A stretch of 64,000 nucleotides of DNA, taken from the NCBI RefSeq assembly GCF_029105185.1, contig NZ_JAFMZK010000001.1, positions 496,001-560,000 on the forward strand, given 5' to 3'. This stretch comes from Aliiroseovarius sp. Z3 (lineage in GTDB: Bacteria > Pseudomonadota > Alphaproteobacteria > Rhodobacterales > Rhodobacteraceae). Both the position numbers and the translations under genes were made by a program. Below are positions 1 through 8,797 of this stretch, piece by piece (positions within the stretch are counted from its first letter, which is position 1; every line of letters starts with the position of its first letter). The notes beneath the pieces are model-generated. The model was not told the origin of the DNA, searched no databases, and saw nothing but the letters and a program-made list of their open reading frames with translations.

Positions 1-492
1 GCCGTTGAATCCCAACACATCGCGCGCCGCTTTGATCCGGTCTTCGCCGCCGGATCGTGACCGGTCGATAATCCAGCCAAAACTGCCTGACGGCGTGCCG
101 ATGGCGGCCGTGCGGTAATCTGCGTCGACCCACAACACCCAATATTGTGTATCAAAGGGCGGGGTTCCAACAGAAATGCGACCGGGCGCGGGTTGCTTGG
201 TGTCGTACCTTTCCAGCAAACCCGACGGACCATAAACATCCAACGCCACGATTGAACCGTTGCGATGGGTCAGGTTCACCGCCCCGAAAGATGGCTTTTC
301 ACCGGGATAAACGAACTCGCCACGAATTTCCCAACGCCCTGCAAAGCGCGCGGCGTCAAAGCGCGTGGTCGAGCTAAGTTGTCGTGTCTTGCTGCGGTGA
401 AACTCGACGCCAGAGCCACCACCGACACAAGCCGTCAGGCCAGCGGCCACGGCAACCGCGCCGGTCATGGCAAGTATTTGACGTCGTTTCAT
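1..492 (-). CDS. Lipocalin-family lipoprotein, 3' end missing
   Basis: Open from an ATG at 492 down to the window edge, 164 codons with no stop, so the C-terminus lies outside. The N-terminus is a lipoprotein signal: basic MKRR, an Ala/Val/Leu-rich core and a lipobox LTAC with Cys22 as the predicted lipidated residue. The mature part has a lipocalin-type start, FAGRWEI (GxW-like), followed by beta-rich sequence with YWVLWVDADY and GWIIDRS, as in Blc-type bacterial lipocalins. Predicted role is an envelope lipoprotein binding a small hydrophobic ligand; the ligand cannot be inferred. It lies 54 bp downstream of the aldo/keto reductase on the same strand and may be cotranscribed. Family assignment rests on motif and fold pattern only. 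Confidence 0.75.
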   Translation of the reverse strand, partial: MKRRQILAMTGAVAVAAGLTACVGGGSGVEFHRSKTRQLSSTTRFDAARFAGRWEIRGEFVYPGEKPSFGAVNLTHRNGSIVALDVYGPSGLLERYDTKQPAPGRISVGTPPFDTQYWVLWVDADYRTAAIGTPSGSFGWIIDRSRSGGEDRIKAARDVLGFNG

Positions 493-546
493 GGCACTCA
501 TCCTTCACTGGGTCGCGGTTGTGCAGACAAACCCGTTATCCAACCG

Positions 547-1590
547 TCAGAATGGCATTGGATGGGCACGGTGGGCTTGATCAATGTCTTTCATCACGTC
601 GTCTGATAGTATCAGGTCTTTACCATCCAAAATACGGGTCAGTTGTTCCATCGATGACGCCCCGAAAATCGTCGACCCCATGAAGGGGCGCGACACCGAA
701 AAGGCCAGCGCCATGTGAACCGGGTCCAACCCATGCTTGTTCGCGACCGCAAGATAGGCATCCACCGCATCGAACGCCCGTGGCGTGGCCCGTCCACCCA
801 GCCCCGGCGACAGGTCCAGCCGCGACCCTTTGGGCACCACATTATTCTGGTACTTGCCCGTCAGAAGACCAGTGGCCAGCGGCGAATAGGCCAGCACACG
901 CACGCCTTCGTTCATACACAGCTCGGCCAGATCGGTGTCGGCAAGCCGGAACAACAGGCTATATTCGTTCTGGATCGAGATCACTTCAGGCGCGCCCATC
1001 TCGCGTGCGATGCGCAGCCACTGGGCCGTGCCCCATACGCTTTCGTTGGACAACGCGAAATGGCGCACTTTGCCAGCTGCCACGACCTCGGTCATCGCCT
1101 GCAAGACGTCGCGCATATGCGCCTCGACCTCGTCCTTGTTCTGGCCGGAGGGATCAAAGGTCCAGTTCTGGCGAAACGCATAGCTGCCGCGAATGGGCCA
1201 ATGGGTCTGATAGATGTCGATATAATCGGTGTTCAACTTGACCAGAGACTCATCCACCGCGTCGCGAATGATCGCGCCGTCATACCCTTTGCCACCGCGT
1301 TTCCAGCCCGGATTGTCGCCCGAAACTTTCGTGGCAATGACCACGTCATCCCGCCGCCCGGATTTCGCAAGCCAGCTTCCGATCACTTCCTCGGAGCGGC
1401 CACATCGTTCCGCTTTGATCGGATTGACCGGATACATTTCCGCGGTGTCGATAAAGTTGATCCCGTGATCCAGCGACATGTCGATCTGGTCGTGACCGTC
1501 GGCCTCGGTGTTGGTGGACCCCCATAGCATCGAGCCAAGGCACAGGGCGCTGACCTTCAACTCTCCGCCTGCCAGTTTGTTCATCTGCAT
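547..1590 (-). CDS. tas: Aldo/keto reductase, Tas-like
   Basis: 347 aa, the length of E. coli Tas, with recognisable similarity along its whole length. It is an NADPH-dependent aldo/keto reductase with a TIM barrel. The catalytic tetrad is visible: Asp48 and Tyr53 (DTAEMYPV), Lys88 (IATKVSG) and His130 (YQTHWP). The NADP-binding end contains GASSMEQL. I start at the ATG at 1590, 51 codons inside the longest open frame, because AAGGAT precedes it by about 7 nt and the family begins here; an ATG two codons later is possible. The upstream extension is Arg/Cys-rich and not family-like. Physiological substrate unknown. The gene lies between an SDR and a lipocalin on the same strand. Confidence 0.9.
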   Translation of the reverse strand: MQMNKLAGGELKVSALCLGSMLWGSTNTEADGHDQIDMSLDHGINFIDTAEMYPVNPIKAERCGRSEEVIGSWLAKSGRRDDVVIATKVSGDNPGWKRGGKGYDGAIIRDAVDESLVKLNTDYIDIYQTHWPIRGSYAFRQNWTFDPSGQNKDEVEAHMRDVLQAMTEVVAAGKVRHFALSNESVWGTAQWLRIAREMGAPEVISIQNEYSLLFRLADTDLAELCMNEGVRVLAYSPLATGLLTGKYQNNVVPKGSRLDLSPGLGGRATPRAFDAVDAYLAVANKHGLDPVHMALAFSVSRPFMGSTIFGASSMEQLTRILDGKDLILSDDVMKDIDQAHRAHPMPF

Positions 1591-1667
1591 CGGTTCATCC
1601 TTTTTCGTCTGCTCGCGGCGGCAAGGTTGCCCATCGTATTCGCAAGAACAACCCCAAAACGCTGCGC

Positions 1668-2447
1668 CTAGAACGTCGCGTTCACTGCGCCGCCGTCCAG
1701 AAGCACGTTCTGCCCCACCATGAAACCGGCATGTTGCGAGCATAGGAAGGCGCAGGTGGCCCCAAATTCGTCAATCGTGCCATATCGCCCTGCGGGGATG
1801 GTGGCTGCGCGGGCGGCGCGGGCCGCATCAACGGTCCCGCCCTGCGCATCGACAACCCCTTGGTCCAGCGCCGCCGCACGATCGGTATCATGGATGCCGG
1901 GCAACAGGTTGTTGATGATGACACCCTGCCCGGCCACCTGCCGCGCTGTGCCCGCGACAAAGCCGGTCAGCCCGGTGCGCGCGGTGTTGGACAGGCCCAA
2001 AATGGGAATGGGTGACTTGACGGATTGACTGGTGATGTTCACCACACGGCCCCACCCACGCTTGATCATCCCCGGGATCAGTGCCTGCATCAGGGCAATC
2101 GGCGTCAGCATATTGGCATCGAACGCAGCGATGAAGTCTTCGCGGCTCCAATCCGACCACGTGCCGGGGGGCGGACCGCCTGCATTGGTCACAAGGATGT
2201 CGACCGCGCCCGCCGCTTTCAGAACCTCGGCACGACCGTCCTCTGATGTAATGTCGGCAGCGACCGTCACCACATCGACCCCGTTTTCATCGCGAATCTG
2301 CTGAGCGGCCTCCAACAAAGGCCCCTCGGTCCGCGCATTCATCACCAAGGACACGCCTTCGCGCGCCAAAGCCTGCGCACAGCCAAAACCCAATCCTTTG
2401 GATGACGCGCAGACCAGCGCGTTCTTTCCCGAAATTCCCAGATCCAT
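1668..2447 (-). CDS. SDR-family oxidoreductase lacking the canonical YxxxK
   Basis: 259 aa Rossmann-fold protein. The nucleotide-binding loop is ASSKGLG (residues 14-20) in place of TGxxxGxG, the NAG motif is present as TNAGGPP, and the C-terminus has the usual GxxxLLDGG end. At the active site the catalytic Ser remains (ITSQS), but the Tyr and Lys positions read S-N-T-A-R (in LGLSNTARTGL). This matches the divergent BKR-like SDR subgroup, known to lack a perfect cofactor motif and tetrad. Start chosen at the ATG at 2447, preceded by GGAGGG; the longer frame adds 22 unlikely residues. It is divergent from prfC. It may bind NAD(P) without classical SDR catalysis; function unknown. Confidence 0.85.
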   Translation of the reverse strand: MDLGISGKNALVCASSKGLGFGCAQALAREGVSLVMNARTEGPLLEAAQQIRDENGVDVVTVAADITSEDGRAEVLKAAGAVDILVTNAGGPPPGTWSDWSREDFIAAFDANMLTPIALMQALIPGMIKRGWGRVVNITSQSVKSPIPILGLSNTARTGLTGFVAGTARQVAGQGVIINNLLPGIHDTDRAAALDQGVVDAQGGTVDAARAARAATIPAGRYGTIDEFGATCAFLCSQHAGFMVGQNVLLDGGAVNATF

Positions 2448-2553
2448 GAGACCCTCCGCTGCAATAATTGGTTTTCCCACACCTAGCGGTCTGCGCGTCC
2501 CGAACGCAACCATCCTTGTTGCGCGCGCCTGCCCCCGCCGCTATATGCGAGCC

Positions 2554-4161
2554 ATGTTGGATACGAACACAAACCGCCCCGAATTGCCGCCCGAGATTGC
2601 GCGCCGTCGCACCTTCGCGATCATCAGCCACCCCGACGCCGGCAAGACGACCCTGACCGAGAAATTCCTTCTGTATGGTGGTGCCATTCAGATGGCCGGA
2701 CAAGTGCGCGCCAAGGGCGAAGCACGCCGCACGCGCTCGGACTTCATGAAGATGGAACAGGACCGGGGCATTTCGGTCTCGGCCTCTGCCATGTCGTTTG
2801 ATTTCGGCAAGTATCGCTTCAACCTTGTCGACACGCCCGGCCACTCGGATTTCTCGGAAGATACCTATCGCACGCTGACCGCAGTGGACGCGGCCGTGAT
2901 GGTGATCGACGGGGCAAAAGGTGTGGAAAGCCAGACGCAGAAACTGTTCGAGGTCTGCCGCCTGCGCGATCTGCCGATCCTGACCTTCTGTAACAAGATG
3001 GACCGGGAAAGCCGGGACACCTTTGATATCATTGACGAGATTCAGGAAAACCTCGCCATCGACGTGACCGCCGCAAGCTGGCCGATCGGCATGGGGCGCG
3101 ATTTCATGGGGTGCTATGACCTGCTGAACGACCGGCTGGAGCTGATGGACCGCGCCGACCGGAACGTCGTCGCCGAAACCATCGAGATCAACGGGCTGGA
3201 CGACCCCAAGCTGGCCGAACACGTGCCCGCGCACCTGCTTGAGAAGTTTTTGGAAGAGGTCGAGATGGCGAAGGAACTCCTTCCCGCGCTCGACCCCAAA
3301 TCCGTGCTGGAAGGCCACATGACGCCGATCTGGTTCGGCTCGGCCATCAACTCGTTCGGCGTGCAGGAACTGATGCAGGGCATCGCCAATTACGGGCCGG
3401 AACCGCAGCCGCAACAGGCCGATCCCCGCGCCATCGCGCCCGAGGAAAAGAAGGTCGCTGGGTTCGTCTTCAAGGTTCAGGCCAATATGGACCCGAAACA
3501 CCGCGACCGCGTGGCGTTTATGCGTTTGGCCTCGGGCCATTTCAAACGCGGGATGAAACTGACCCATGTGCGCTCGAAAAAGCCGATGGCGGTGTCGAAC
3601 CCTGTGCTGTTCCTCGCCTCGGACCGCGAACTGGCAGAAGAGGCATGGGCGGGCGATATCATCGGCATTCCGAACCACGGCCAGTTGCGCATCGGTGACA
3701 CGCTGACCGAGGGCGAGATGATCCGCGCCACTGGCATTCCGTCCTTCGCGCCGGAACTGCTGCAGGGCGTGCGCGCGGGCGATCCGATGAAAGCCAAGCA
3801 CCTTGAAAAGGCGCTGATGCAGTTTGCGGAAGAGGGTGCGGCCAAAGTGTTCAAACCGAACATCGGTTCAGGCTTCATTGTCGGTGTTGTTGGCGCCCTT
3901 CAATTCGAAGTGCTCGCCAGCCGGATCGAACAGGAATACGGCCTGCCCGTGCGCTTTGAGCCGTCGCAATTCACTTCGGCCCGTTGGATCCTTGGCGACA
4001 AGGACGAGGTCGAGAAACTGGTCAATGCCAACAAGCAGCACATCGCCCATGACAATGACGGCGACCCGGTCTTTTTGACACGTCTTCAATGGGATATCGA
4101 CCGTGTTGAACGTGATTACCCGGACCTGAAATTGTCGGCCACCAAGGAAATGATGGTCTGA
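2554..4161 (+). CDS. prfC: Peptide chain release factor 3
   Basis: 535 aa translational GTPase that recycles RF1/RF2 from the ribosome after termination. G-domain motifs are intact: G1 HPDAGKTT (26-33), switch I region RGISV (71-75), G3 DTPGH (93-97), G4 NKMD (147-150). Domain II and the RF3-specific C-terminal domain follow, and the length is typical (about 530). The ATG at 2554 gives MLDTNTNRPELPPEIARR, the usual start in this group; another ATG lies three codons upstream and no strong Shine-Dalgarno is visible. It is divergent from the SDR gene with about 105 bp between them, and a hypothetical gene follows after 3 nt. Confidence 0.97.
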   Translation: MLDTNTNRPELPPEIARRRTFAIISHPDAGKTTLTEKFLLYGGAIQMAGQVRAKGEARRTRSDFMKMEQDRGISVSASAMSFDFGKYRFNLVDTPGHSDFSEDTYRTLTAVDAAVMVIDGAKGVESQTQKLFEVCRLRDLPILTFCNKMDRESRDTFDIIDEIQENLAIDVTAASWPIGMGRDFMGCYDLLNDRLELMDRADRNVVAETIEINGLDDPKLAEHVPAHLLEKFLEEVEMAKELLPALDPKSVLEGHMTPIWFGSAINSFGVQELMQGIANYGPEPQPQQADPRAIAPEEKKVAGFVFKVQANMDPKHRDRVAFMRLASGHFKRGMKLTHVRSKKPMAVSNPVLFLASDRELAEEAWAGDIIGIPNHGQLRIGDTLTEGEMIRATGIPSFAPELLQGVRAGDPMKAKHLEKALMQFAEEGAAKVFKPNIGSGFIVGVVGALQFEVLASRIEQEYGLPVRFEPSQFTSARWILGDKDEVEKLVNANKQHIAHDNDGDPVFLTRLQWDIDRVERDYPDLKLSATKEMMV

Positions 4162-4164
4162 TTC

Positions 4165-4827
4165 ATGTGCCCGCCACGCCCCTCGCCCCTGCAAAACCGC
4201 GTTTTGCCAACGGGTGAGATCGTGGCGGACCGCGCACGCGGGATGTTCACCGGAAATCGCGGCATCTTGCCTTTCATCAATGGACGGCTTTGCGTTTCAC
4301 GCTGGAAGCATCAGCATTGGATCATCTGCGATCTGAAACACCCGAAGGGCCGCTATCACGGACCCATGCCTGCCCGCGCATGGACACCTTTGTTCTTTTT
4401 GGATGAAGCCGTCGGGCTGGCCGCTGGCCACCGGCCCTGCGCCTATTGCCGACCTAATGCCTATCGCGCATTCAAATCCGCATGGCATGCCTCCCACCGT
4501 GGCGCGGATGGGCATAAAGAAATTGATCAGTCTCTGCACCATCACCGGGTCAATCGCATACGGGCGCAAATCCGCCACACCGCAGAAGGGGCGTTCTTGC
4601 CAGATGGTAGCTTTATCTTGAACAACGGTATGCCGCATCTGGTCTTCAACAACCAGATTCTTCCTTTTTCAACCAACGGTTACGGCCCTGGGATCAGCAA
4701 GCCAAACGGCCCGCTGATGGTTTTATCGCCCGCCCCGATCATCGACGTCCTGCGCGCCGGTTACCAGCCCATCCTGCATCACAGCGCCGCGAATGTGGCA
4801 ACAATCGCAACGCAACGCTCAGATTGA
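4165..4827 (+). CDS. Conserved hypothetical protein with a CxxC motif
   Basis: 220 aa, beginning three bases after the prfC stop, so probably translated from the same mRNA. I do not recognise a named family with certainty. Features seen: an N-terminal VLPTGEIV segment, a basic Trp-rich part (SRWKHQHWIICDLKH), the sequence HRPCAYCRPNAYRAF (about residues 90-105) whose CxxC with nearby His could bind metal, and a His-rich LHHHR. There is no signal peptide or membrane segment. It is soluble, probably cytoplasmic. Codon use matches its neighbours, so it looks like a real gene. A role linked to termination or ribosome rescue would be guesswork from position only. Confidence 0.7.
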   Translation: MCPPRPSPLQNRVLPTGEIVADRARGMFTGNRGILPFINGRLCVSRWKHQHWIICDLKHPKGRYHGPMPARAWTPLFFLDEAVGLAAGHRPCAYCRPNAYRAFKSAWHASHRGADGHKEIDQSLHHHRVNRIRAQIRHTAEGAFLPDGSFILNNGMPHLVFNNQILPFSTNGYGPGISKPNGPLMVLSPAPIIDVLRAGYQPILHHSAANVATIATQRSD

Positions 4828-4973
4828 CCACAAACCCACCCATGTCATTGACCGCGCGCCCGTTTTTCTTTACCCACAAGGCATATCGAAGGGGCGCAAG
4901 CCTTGCGCAACGGCCATCCGGGCCTTCCCTTCTCATCCGCACGGGCCAATGTTGTCCGTGAAACAGGACATAC

Positions 4974-6383
4974 ATGACCAAATTTTCTGACTTGAAACTC
5001 AGCCCCAAGGTGCTGAAAGCGATCGACGAAGCGGGTTACGAGACCCCGACCCCCATTCAGGAAGGTGCCATTCCCCACGCTCTCGAAGGGCGCGATGTGC
5101 TGGGCATTGCCCAGACCGGCACTGGCAAGACGGCGTCTTTCACCTTGCCGATGATCACCGCGCTTGCCCGTGGCCGCGCCCGCGCACGCATGCCGCGATC
5201 ACTGGTGCTGTGCCCAACACGCGAGCTGGCCGCACAGGTCGCCGAGAACTTCGACACCTATGCCAAGCATGTAAAACTGACCAAGGCGCTTTTGATCGGC
5301 GGTGTCAGCTTCAAAGAACAGGATCAGGCCATCGACCGTGGCGTGGACGTGCTGATTGCCACCCCCGGTCGTCTGCTGGACCATTTCGAACGCGGCAAAT
5401 TGCTGCTGACCGGTGTGCAGATCATGGTGGTCGACGAGGCTGACCGGATGCTCGACATGGGCTTTATCCCAGACATCGAAAAGATTTTCTCGCTGACCCC
5501 GTTCACCCGCCAAACCCTGTTTTTCTCGGCCACCATGGCGCCCGAGATCGAGCGGATCACGAACACCTTCCTGTCCAACCCCGCCCGGATCGAGGTTGCG
5601 CGACAAGCCACAGCCTCCGAGACGATCGCGCAAGAATTGTGCATGTTCAAAGCGTCGCGCCGCGACCGCGCCGCCAGCGAGAAGCGTAAACTTCTGCGTG
5701 CACTCATCGACCGTGAAGGCGACGCCTGCACCAACGCCATCATCTTCTGCAACCGCAAGACAGACGTGGATATCACCGCCAAAAGCCTGAAGAAATACGG
5801 CTATGACGCGGCACCCATTCACGGCGATCTGGAGCAATCCAAACGGATGGAGGTGCTGGACGGGTTCCGCTCGGGTACGCTCAAACTCCTGTGCGCCTCG
5901 GATGTGGCCGCCCGCGGGCTGGACATTCCGAATGTCAGCCACGTGTTCAACTATGACGTCCCCGGCCATGCCGAAGACTACGTGCACCGGATCGGACGCA
6001 CGGGGCGCGCCGGGCGTGACGGCAAGGCAATCATGATCTGTGAACCGCGCGACGAAAAGAATCTGGATGCGGTTGAACGGCTGATTGAAAACAAGATCCC
6101 CCGCGTGGACAATCCCCTGGGCGACAAACCTGCCCCTGCCCGCAAAAAGAATGATGACGCACAGGACAGCGCGCCATCCAAACGTCCCCGCCGCGGCAAA
6201 AATGACGACAAGCCGAAGGACACGACCCCAGCAGAGCCCACTGAACAGCCAGTGAAAGACAAAAAGCCAGCGCGCGGCCGCGGGGATCGTCGCAACCAGA
6301 AGAACGACAATAATTCTGTCGGAATGGGCGACCACTTGCCCGACTTCATCGCCAAGAGCTTCGACGAACGACGCACCGGCTAA
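4974..6383 (+). CDS. rhlE: DEAD-box RNA helicase, RhlE-type
   Basis: 469 aa ATP-dependent RNA helicase. Motifs in order: Q motif in GYETPTPIQ (21-29), motif I AQTGTGKT (46-53), PTRELA (81-86), TPGR (130-133), DEAD (154-157), SAT (185-187), ARGLDIP (313-319), HRIGRTGR (338-345). The C-terminal 90 residues are a low-complexity charged tail rich in Lys/Arg/Asp/Pro, typical of RhlE proteins and used for RNA or protein contacts. Start ATG has AGGA 5 nt upstream. About 145 bp of non-coding DNA precedes it, so it probably has its own promoter. Likely roles are RNA decay and ribosome assembly, often cold-related in the family. Confidence 0.93.
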   Translation: MTKFSDLKLSPKVLKAIDEAGYETPTPIQEGAIPHALEGRDVLGIAQTGTGKTASFTLPMITALARGRARARMPRSLVLCPTRELAAQVAENFDTYAKHVKLTKALLIGGVSFKEQDQAIDRGVDVLIATPGRLLDHFERGKLLLTGVQIMVVDEADRMLDMGFIPDIEKIFSLTPFTRQTLFFSATMAPEIERITNTFLSNPARIEVARQATASETIAQELCMFKASRRDRAASEKRKLLRALIDREGDACTNAIIFCNRKTDVDITAKSLKKYGYDAAPIHGDLEQSKRMEVLDGFRSGTLKLLCASDVAARGLDIPNVSHVFNYDVPGHAEDYVHRIGRTGRAGRDGKAIMICEPRDEKNLDAVERLIENKIPRVDNPLGDKPAPARKKNDDAQDSAPSKRPRRGKNDDKPKDTTPAEPTEQPVKDKKPARGRGDRRNQKNDNNSVGMGDHLPDFIAKSFDERRTG

Positions 6384-6384
6384 G

Positions 6385-7050
6385 ATGGCGCGCCGTATTG
6401 TCGTTCCAACCGACTTGTCCGCTCAGGCGCGCAAGGCGACCCTTGAGGTATCAGGGGCCGCCGCCCCCTTCCCCGACACGGAACTCTGGCGGCTGGACAA
6501 ACGCCGCTACATCCTTGAAACGCTGCCCAAGGGATCAATCGGAACCGAAATCGGCGTGTTTCGCGGGCATTTCGCCGAGGTGATCCTGGAAACGGTCAAA
6601 CCAACCCATTTCTACATGATCGACCCGTGGACCCTGCTGGGCGACACGTTTGGCTGGGGCAACGGAAAATATGTCAGCAACGGCGCTTTAACGACCCGGA
6701 TGGCGCGGGACGAAGCCTGCCTGCGGGCCGCAAATCACCCCGCCACTCAAACCACCGTGATCGAAGGCTTCTTCCCAGACTGCGCGCGCCTGATTGAGCG
6801 CAAACTGGACTGGGCCTATCTCGATGCGAGCCACGGCTTTCAGGAAACCTATGCCGAGTTGCGCGCTCTTGCCCGTCTGGTCAGACGCGACGGGGCCATC
6901 CTTGGCGACGACTGGCGCCCGGATCCCACCAGCCACCAGCATGGCGTCTTCCGGGCCGTCCAGAAATTCGTGGCCGAGACGAACTGGCAGATCGTCACCT
7001 GCGGACCCGCAGGCCAATGTATGATCAGACGCAAGGCCAGACGCGGCTGA
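6385..7050 (+). CDS. Class I SAM-dependent methyltransferase (Methyltransf_24 type)
   Basis: 221 aa soluble protein starting one base after the helicase stop, so likely cotranscribed and coupled. The glycine-rich SAM-binding loop is GTEIGVFRG (53-61), preceded by LETLPKGS. Later come WAYLDASHGFQETYAEL and GAILGDDW, the Asp/His pattern of small-molecule methyltransferases of this type. Substrate unknown. Methyltransferases of this kind occur in Roseobacters near glycosyltransferases, but here the only neighbour is a helicase. The 85 bp between its stop and the convergent rnj gene hold copy A of the intergenic element. Confidence 0.75.
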   Translation: MARRIVVPTDLSAQARKATLEVSGAAAPFPDTELWRLDKRRYILETLPKGSIGTEIGVFRGHFAEVILETVKPTHFYMIDPWTLLGDTFGWGNGKYVSNGALTTRMARDEACLRAANHPATQTTVIEGFFPDCARLIERKLDWAYLDASHGFQETYAELRALARLVRRDGAILGDDWRPDPTSHQHGVFRAVQKFVAETNWQIVTCGPAGQCMIRRKARRG

Positions 7051-7076
7051 CCCGCCTTTCTGACACAAACCCCGTC

Positions 7077-7126
7077 TTCTTCTGGCCAAAAATATCCCCG
7101 CCGGAGGCCGCCGCGCAACGCGCGGC
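7077..7126 (+). repeat. Intergenic element, copy A
   Basis: Begins TTCTTCTGGCC, then AAAAATATCCCC, and ends in a perfect 7-bp stem GCCGCGC / GCGCGGC around an AAC loop (7110-7126). It shares the first block and the AAC loop with copies at 37817-37881 and 57732-57795. It lies between the convergent methyltransferase and rnj genes, where it could end transcription from either side, although there is no T-tract. It lacks the central hairpin present in copies B and C. Confidence 0.7.
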
Positions 7127-7135
7127 ACCCTCGCC

Positions 7136-8797
7136 TTATTCCAATCGGCTGACCACAACGGTTACTTCGGGTTTGCGCCCGATCTCATCGTTGGCTGACT
7201 TTCGTGCTAGGCGTTTCAGCTCCTCGCCCAGCTTGTCGTCATCGCGCAGCGTCTTGCCTCCGGCACGCATCAGGAACTGACCCAGATCTTCTTCCAACAC
7301 GTCGACCAATGGTGCTTTCGACCTACCGATCTCAGGCAATCCCATCAACTCGACCCACGGATCGCCCAAAGGTTCGTCCCCTTCCACGATCACATTCACG
7401 ATGACATGGCCGTTCAGCGCCAAGCGGATACGGTCGCGGACAACACCGTCCAGCGATCCGATCAGGATGTCGCCGTCCAGATAGATCCGGTCGGTATCCA
7501 CATGCTCAACGATATGCGGCATGTCCTCGGTCAAATCGCACACCGCACCGTTTACCACGACCAACGCTTTCCGCCCGCCCTCGTCTGCCAGCTTGGCATG
7601 TTCGCGCAAGTGGCGGTGTTCACCATGCATCGGAATGACCATTTCGGGATTGATGATGTCGTGAACGCGTTGAAGATCGGGGCGGTTTGCGTGGCCCGAG
7701 ACGTGATAGCGATCACTCTCGGCCACCAGGTCCACGCCCATCTCGGAAAATGCGTTCATGATCCGGATCACGCCGCGTTCATTGCCCGGAATGGTCTTGG
7801 ACGAGAACAGGAACATGTCCCCTTCCGCCATCGACAACCCCATGTATTTACCGCGCGCCAGCTGGGCCGATGCCGCGCGCCGCTCGCCCTGACTGCCGGT
7901 GACGATCAGCATCAGATTTTCGCGCGGCACGTCGCGCGCATCTTCGACTGTGATGGTGGTGGGAAAGTCCCCCAACACACCGGTTTCCACACCCGCCTGA
8001 ATCATCCGCCGCATCGCCCGACCCAGAAGGCAGACCGAGCGGCCCGCCGCCTTACCAGCCTCGGCCAGTTGCTTCACCCGCGCCACGTTCGAGGCAAAGG
8101 TCGTTGCCACCACCATATGCGGGGCCTCGTCGATCAATTTGACCAGTTCGGGGCCGACCTCGGCCTCGGACCGACCGGGATGGGTGGAAAACACGTTGGT
8201 GGAATCGCAGACCAACGCCTTCACGCCCGGCTTCGCAACTTCGCGCCACAGCGCTTCGTCAAACGGGTCGCCCAGCACAGGTGTTTCATCCAGCTTGAAG
8301 TCGCCCGTATGCACGATCCGGCCTGCGGGCGTATCAATCACCAACCCGGCGCTTTCCGGGATAGAGTGGCTGAGCGGCAGGAAGCTGACCTTGAACGGTC
8401 CCGCTTCGATCACCTGCGGATAGCTGTCTGCGGCAATCACCACTTCGGGCACCTGTCCGGCTTCCTCCATCTTGCGCTGTGCATGGTATCGGGTGAAAGG
8501 CCGCGCGTGGATCGGTGCTTTCAGACGCGAATACAGCCGCCCCACAGCGCCCACGTGATCCTCGTGTGCGTGGGTGATAAAGATTGCGTCCAGCCGGTCG
8601 GCATTGTCTGCAAGCCATGTGATATCCGGCATGATCAGGTTCACACCCGGTGTCGTGTCCATATCCGGAAAGGTCACCCCCAGATCGACAAGGATCAGAC
8701 GCTCTTTGCCCGGTTTGCCATAGCCATAAACATAGGCATTCATGCCGATCTCGCCGGCGCCCCCCAGCGGGAGGTAAATCAAGCGGTCAGCGGTCAT
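7136..8797 (-). CDS. rnj: Ribonuclease J family metallo-beta-lactamase hydrolase
   Basis: 553 aa, the normal RNase J length. The metallo-beta-lactamase motif HAHEDH is at residues 76-81, with further ligands in LSHSIPES and HTGDFKLDE and the beta-CASP signature region VSGHANRPDL. The C-terminal domain is complete. RNase J acts as a 5'-3' exo- and endonuclease in mRNA turnover and 16S/23S rRNA maturation. Its ATG overlaps the coaX stop in an ATGA arrangement. It is the last gene of the long nuo-birA-coaX-rnj unit, with a repeat element just past its stop. Confidence 0.93.
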   Translation of the reverse strand: MTADRLIYLPLGGAGEIGMNAYVYGYGKPGKERLILVDLGVTFPDMDTTPGVNLIMPDITWLADNADRLDAIFITHAHEDHVGAVGRLYSRLKAPIHARPFTRYHAQRKMEEAGQVPEVVIAADSYPQVIEAGPFKVSFLPLSHSIPESAGLVIDTPAGRIVHTGDFKLDETPVLGDPFDEALWREVAKPGVKALVCDSTNVFSTHPGRSEAEVGPELVKLIDEAPHMVVATTFASNVARVKQLAEAGKAAGRSVCLLGRAMRRMIQAGVETGVLGDFPTTITVEDARDVPRENLMLIVTGSQGERRAASAQLARGKYMGLSMAEGDMFLFSSKTIPGNERGVIRIMNAFSEMGVDLVAESDRYHVSGHANRPDLQRVHDIINPEMVIPMHGEHRHLREHAKLADEGGRKALVVVNGAVCDLTEDMPHIVEHVDTDRIYLDGDILIGSLDGVVRDRIRLALNGHVIVNVIVEGDEPLGDPWVELMGLPEIGRSKAPLVDVLEEDLGQFLMRAGGKTLRDDDKLGEELKRLARKSANDEIGRKPEVTVVVSRLE

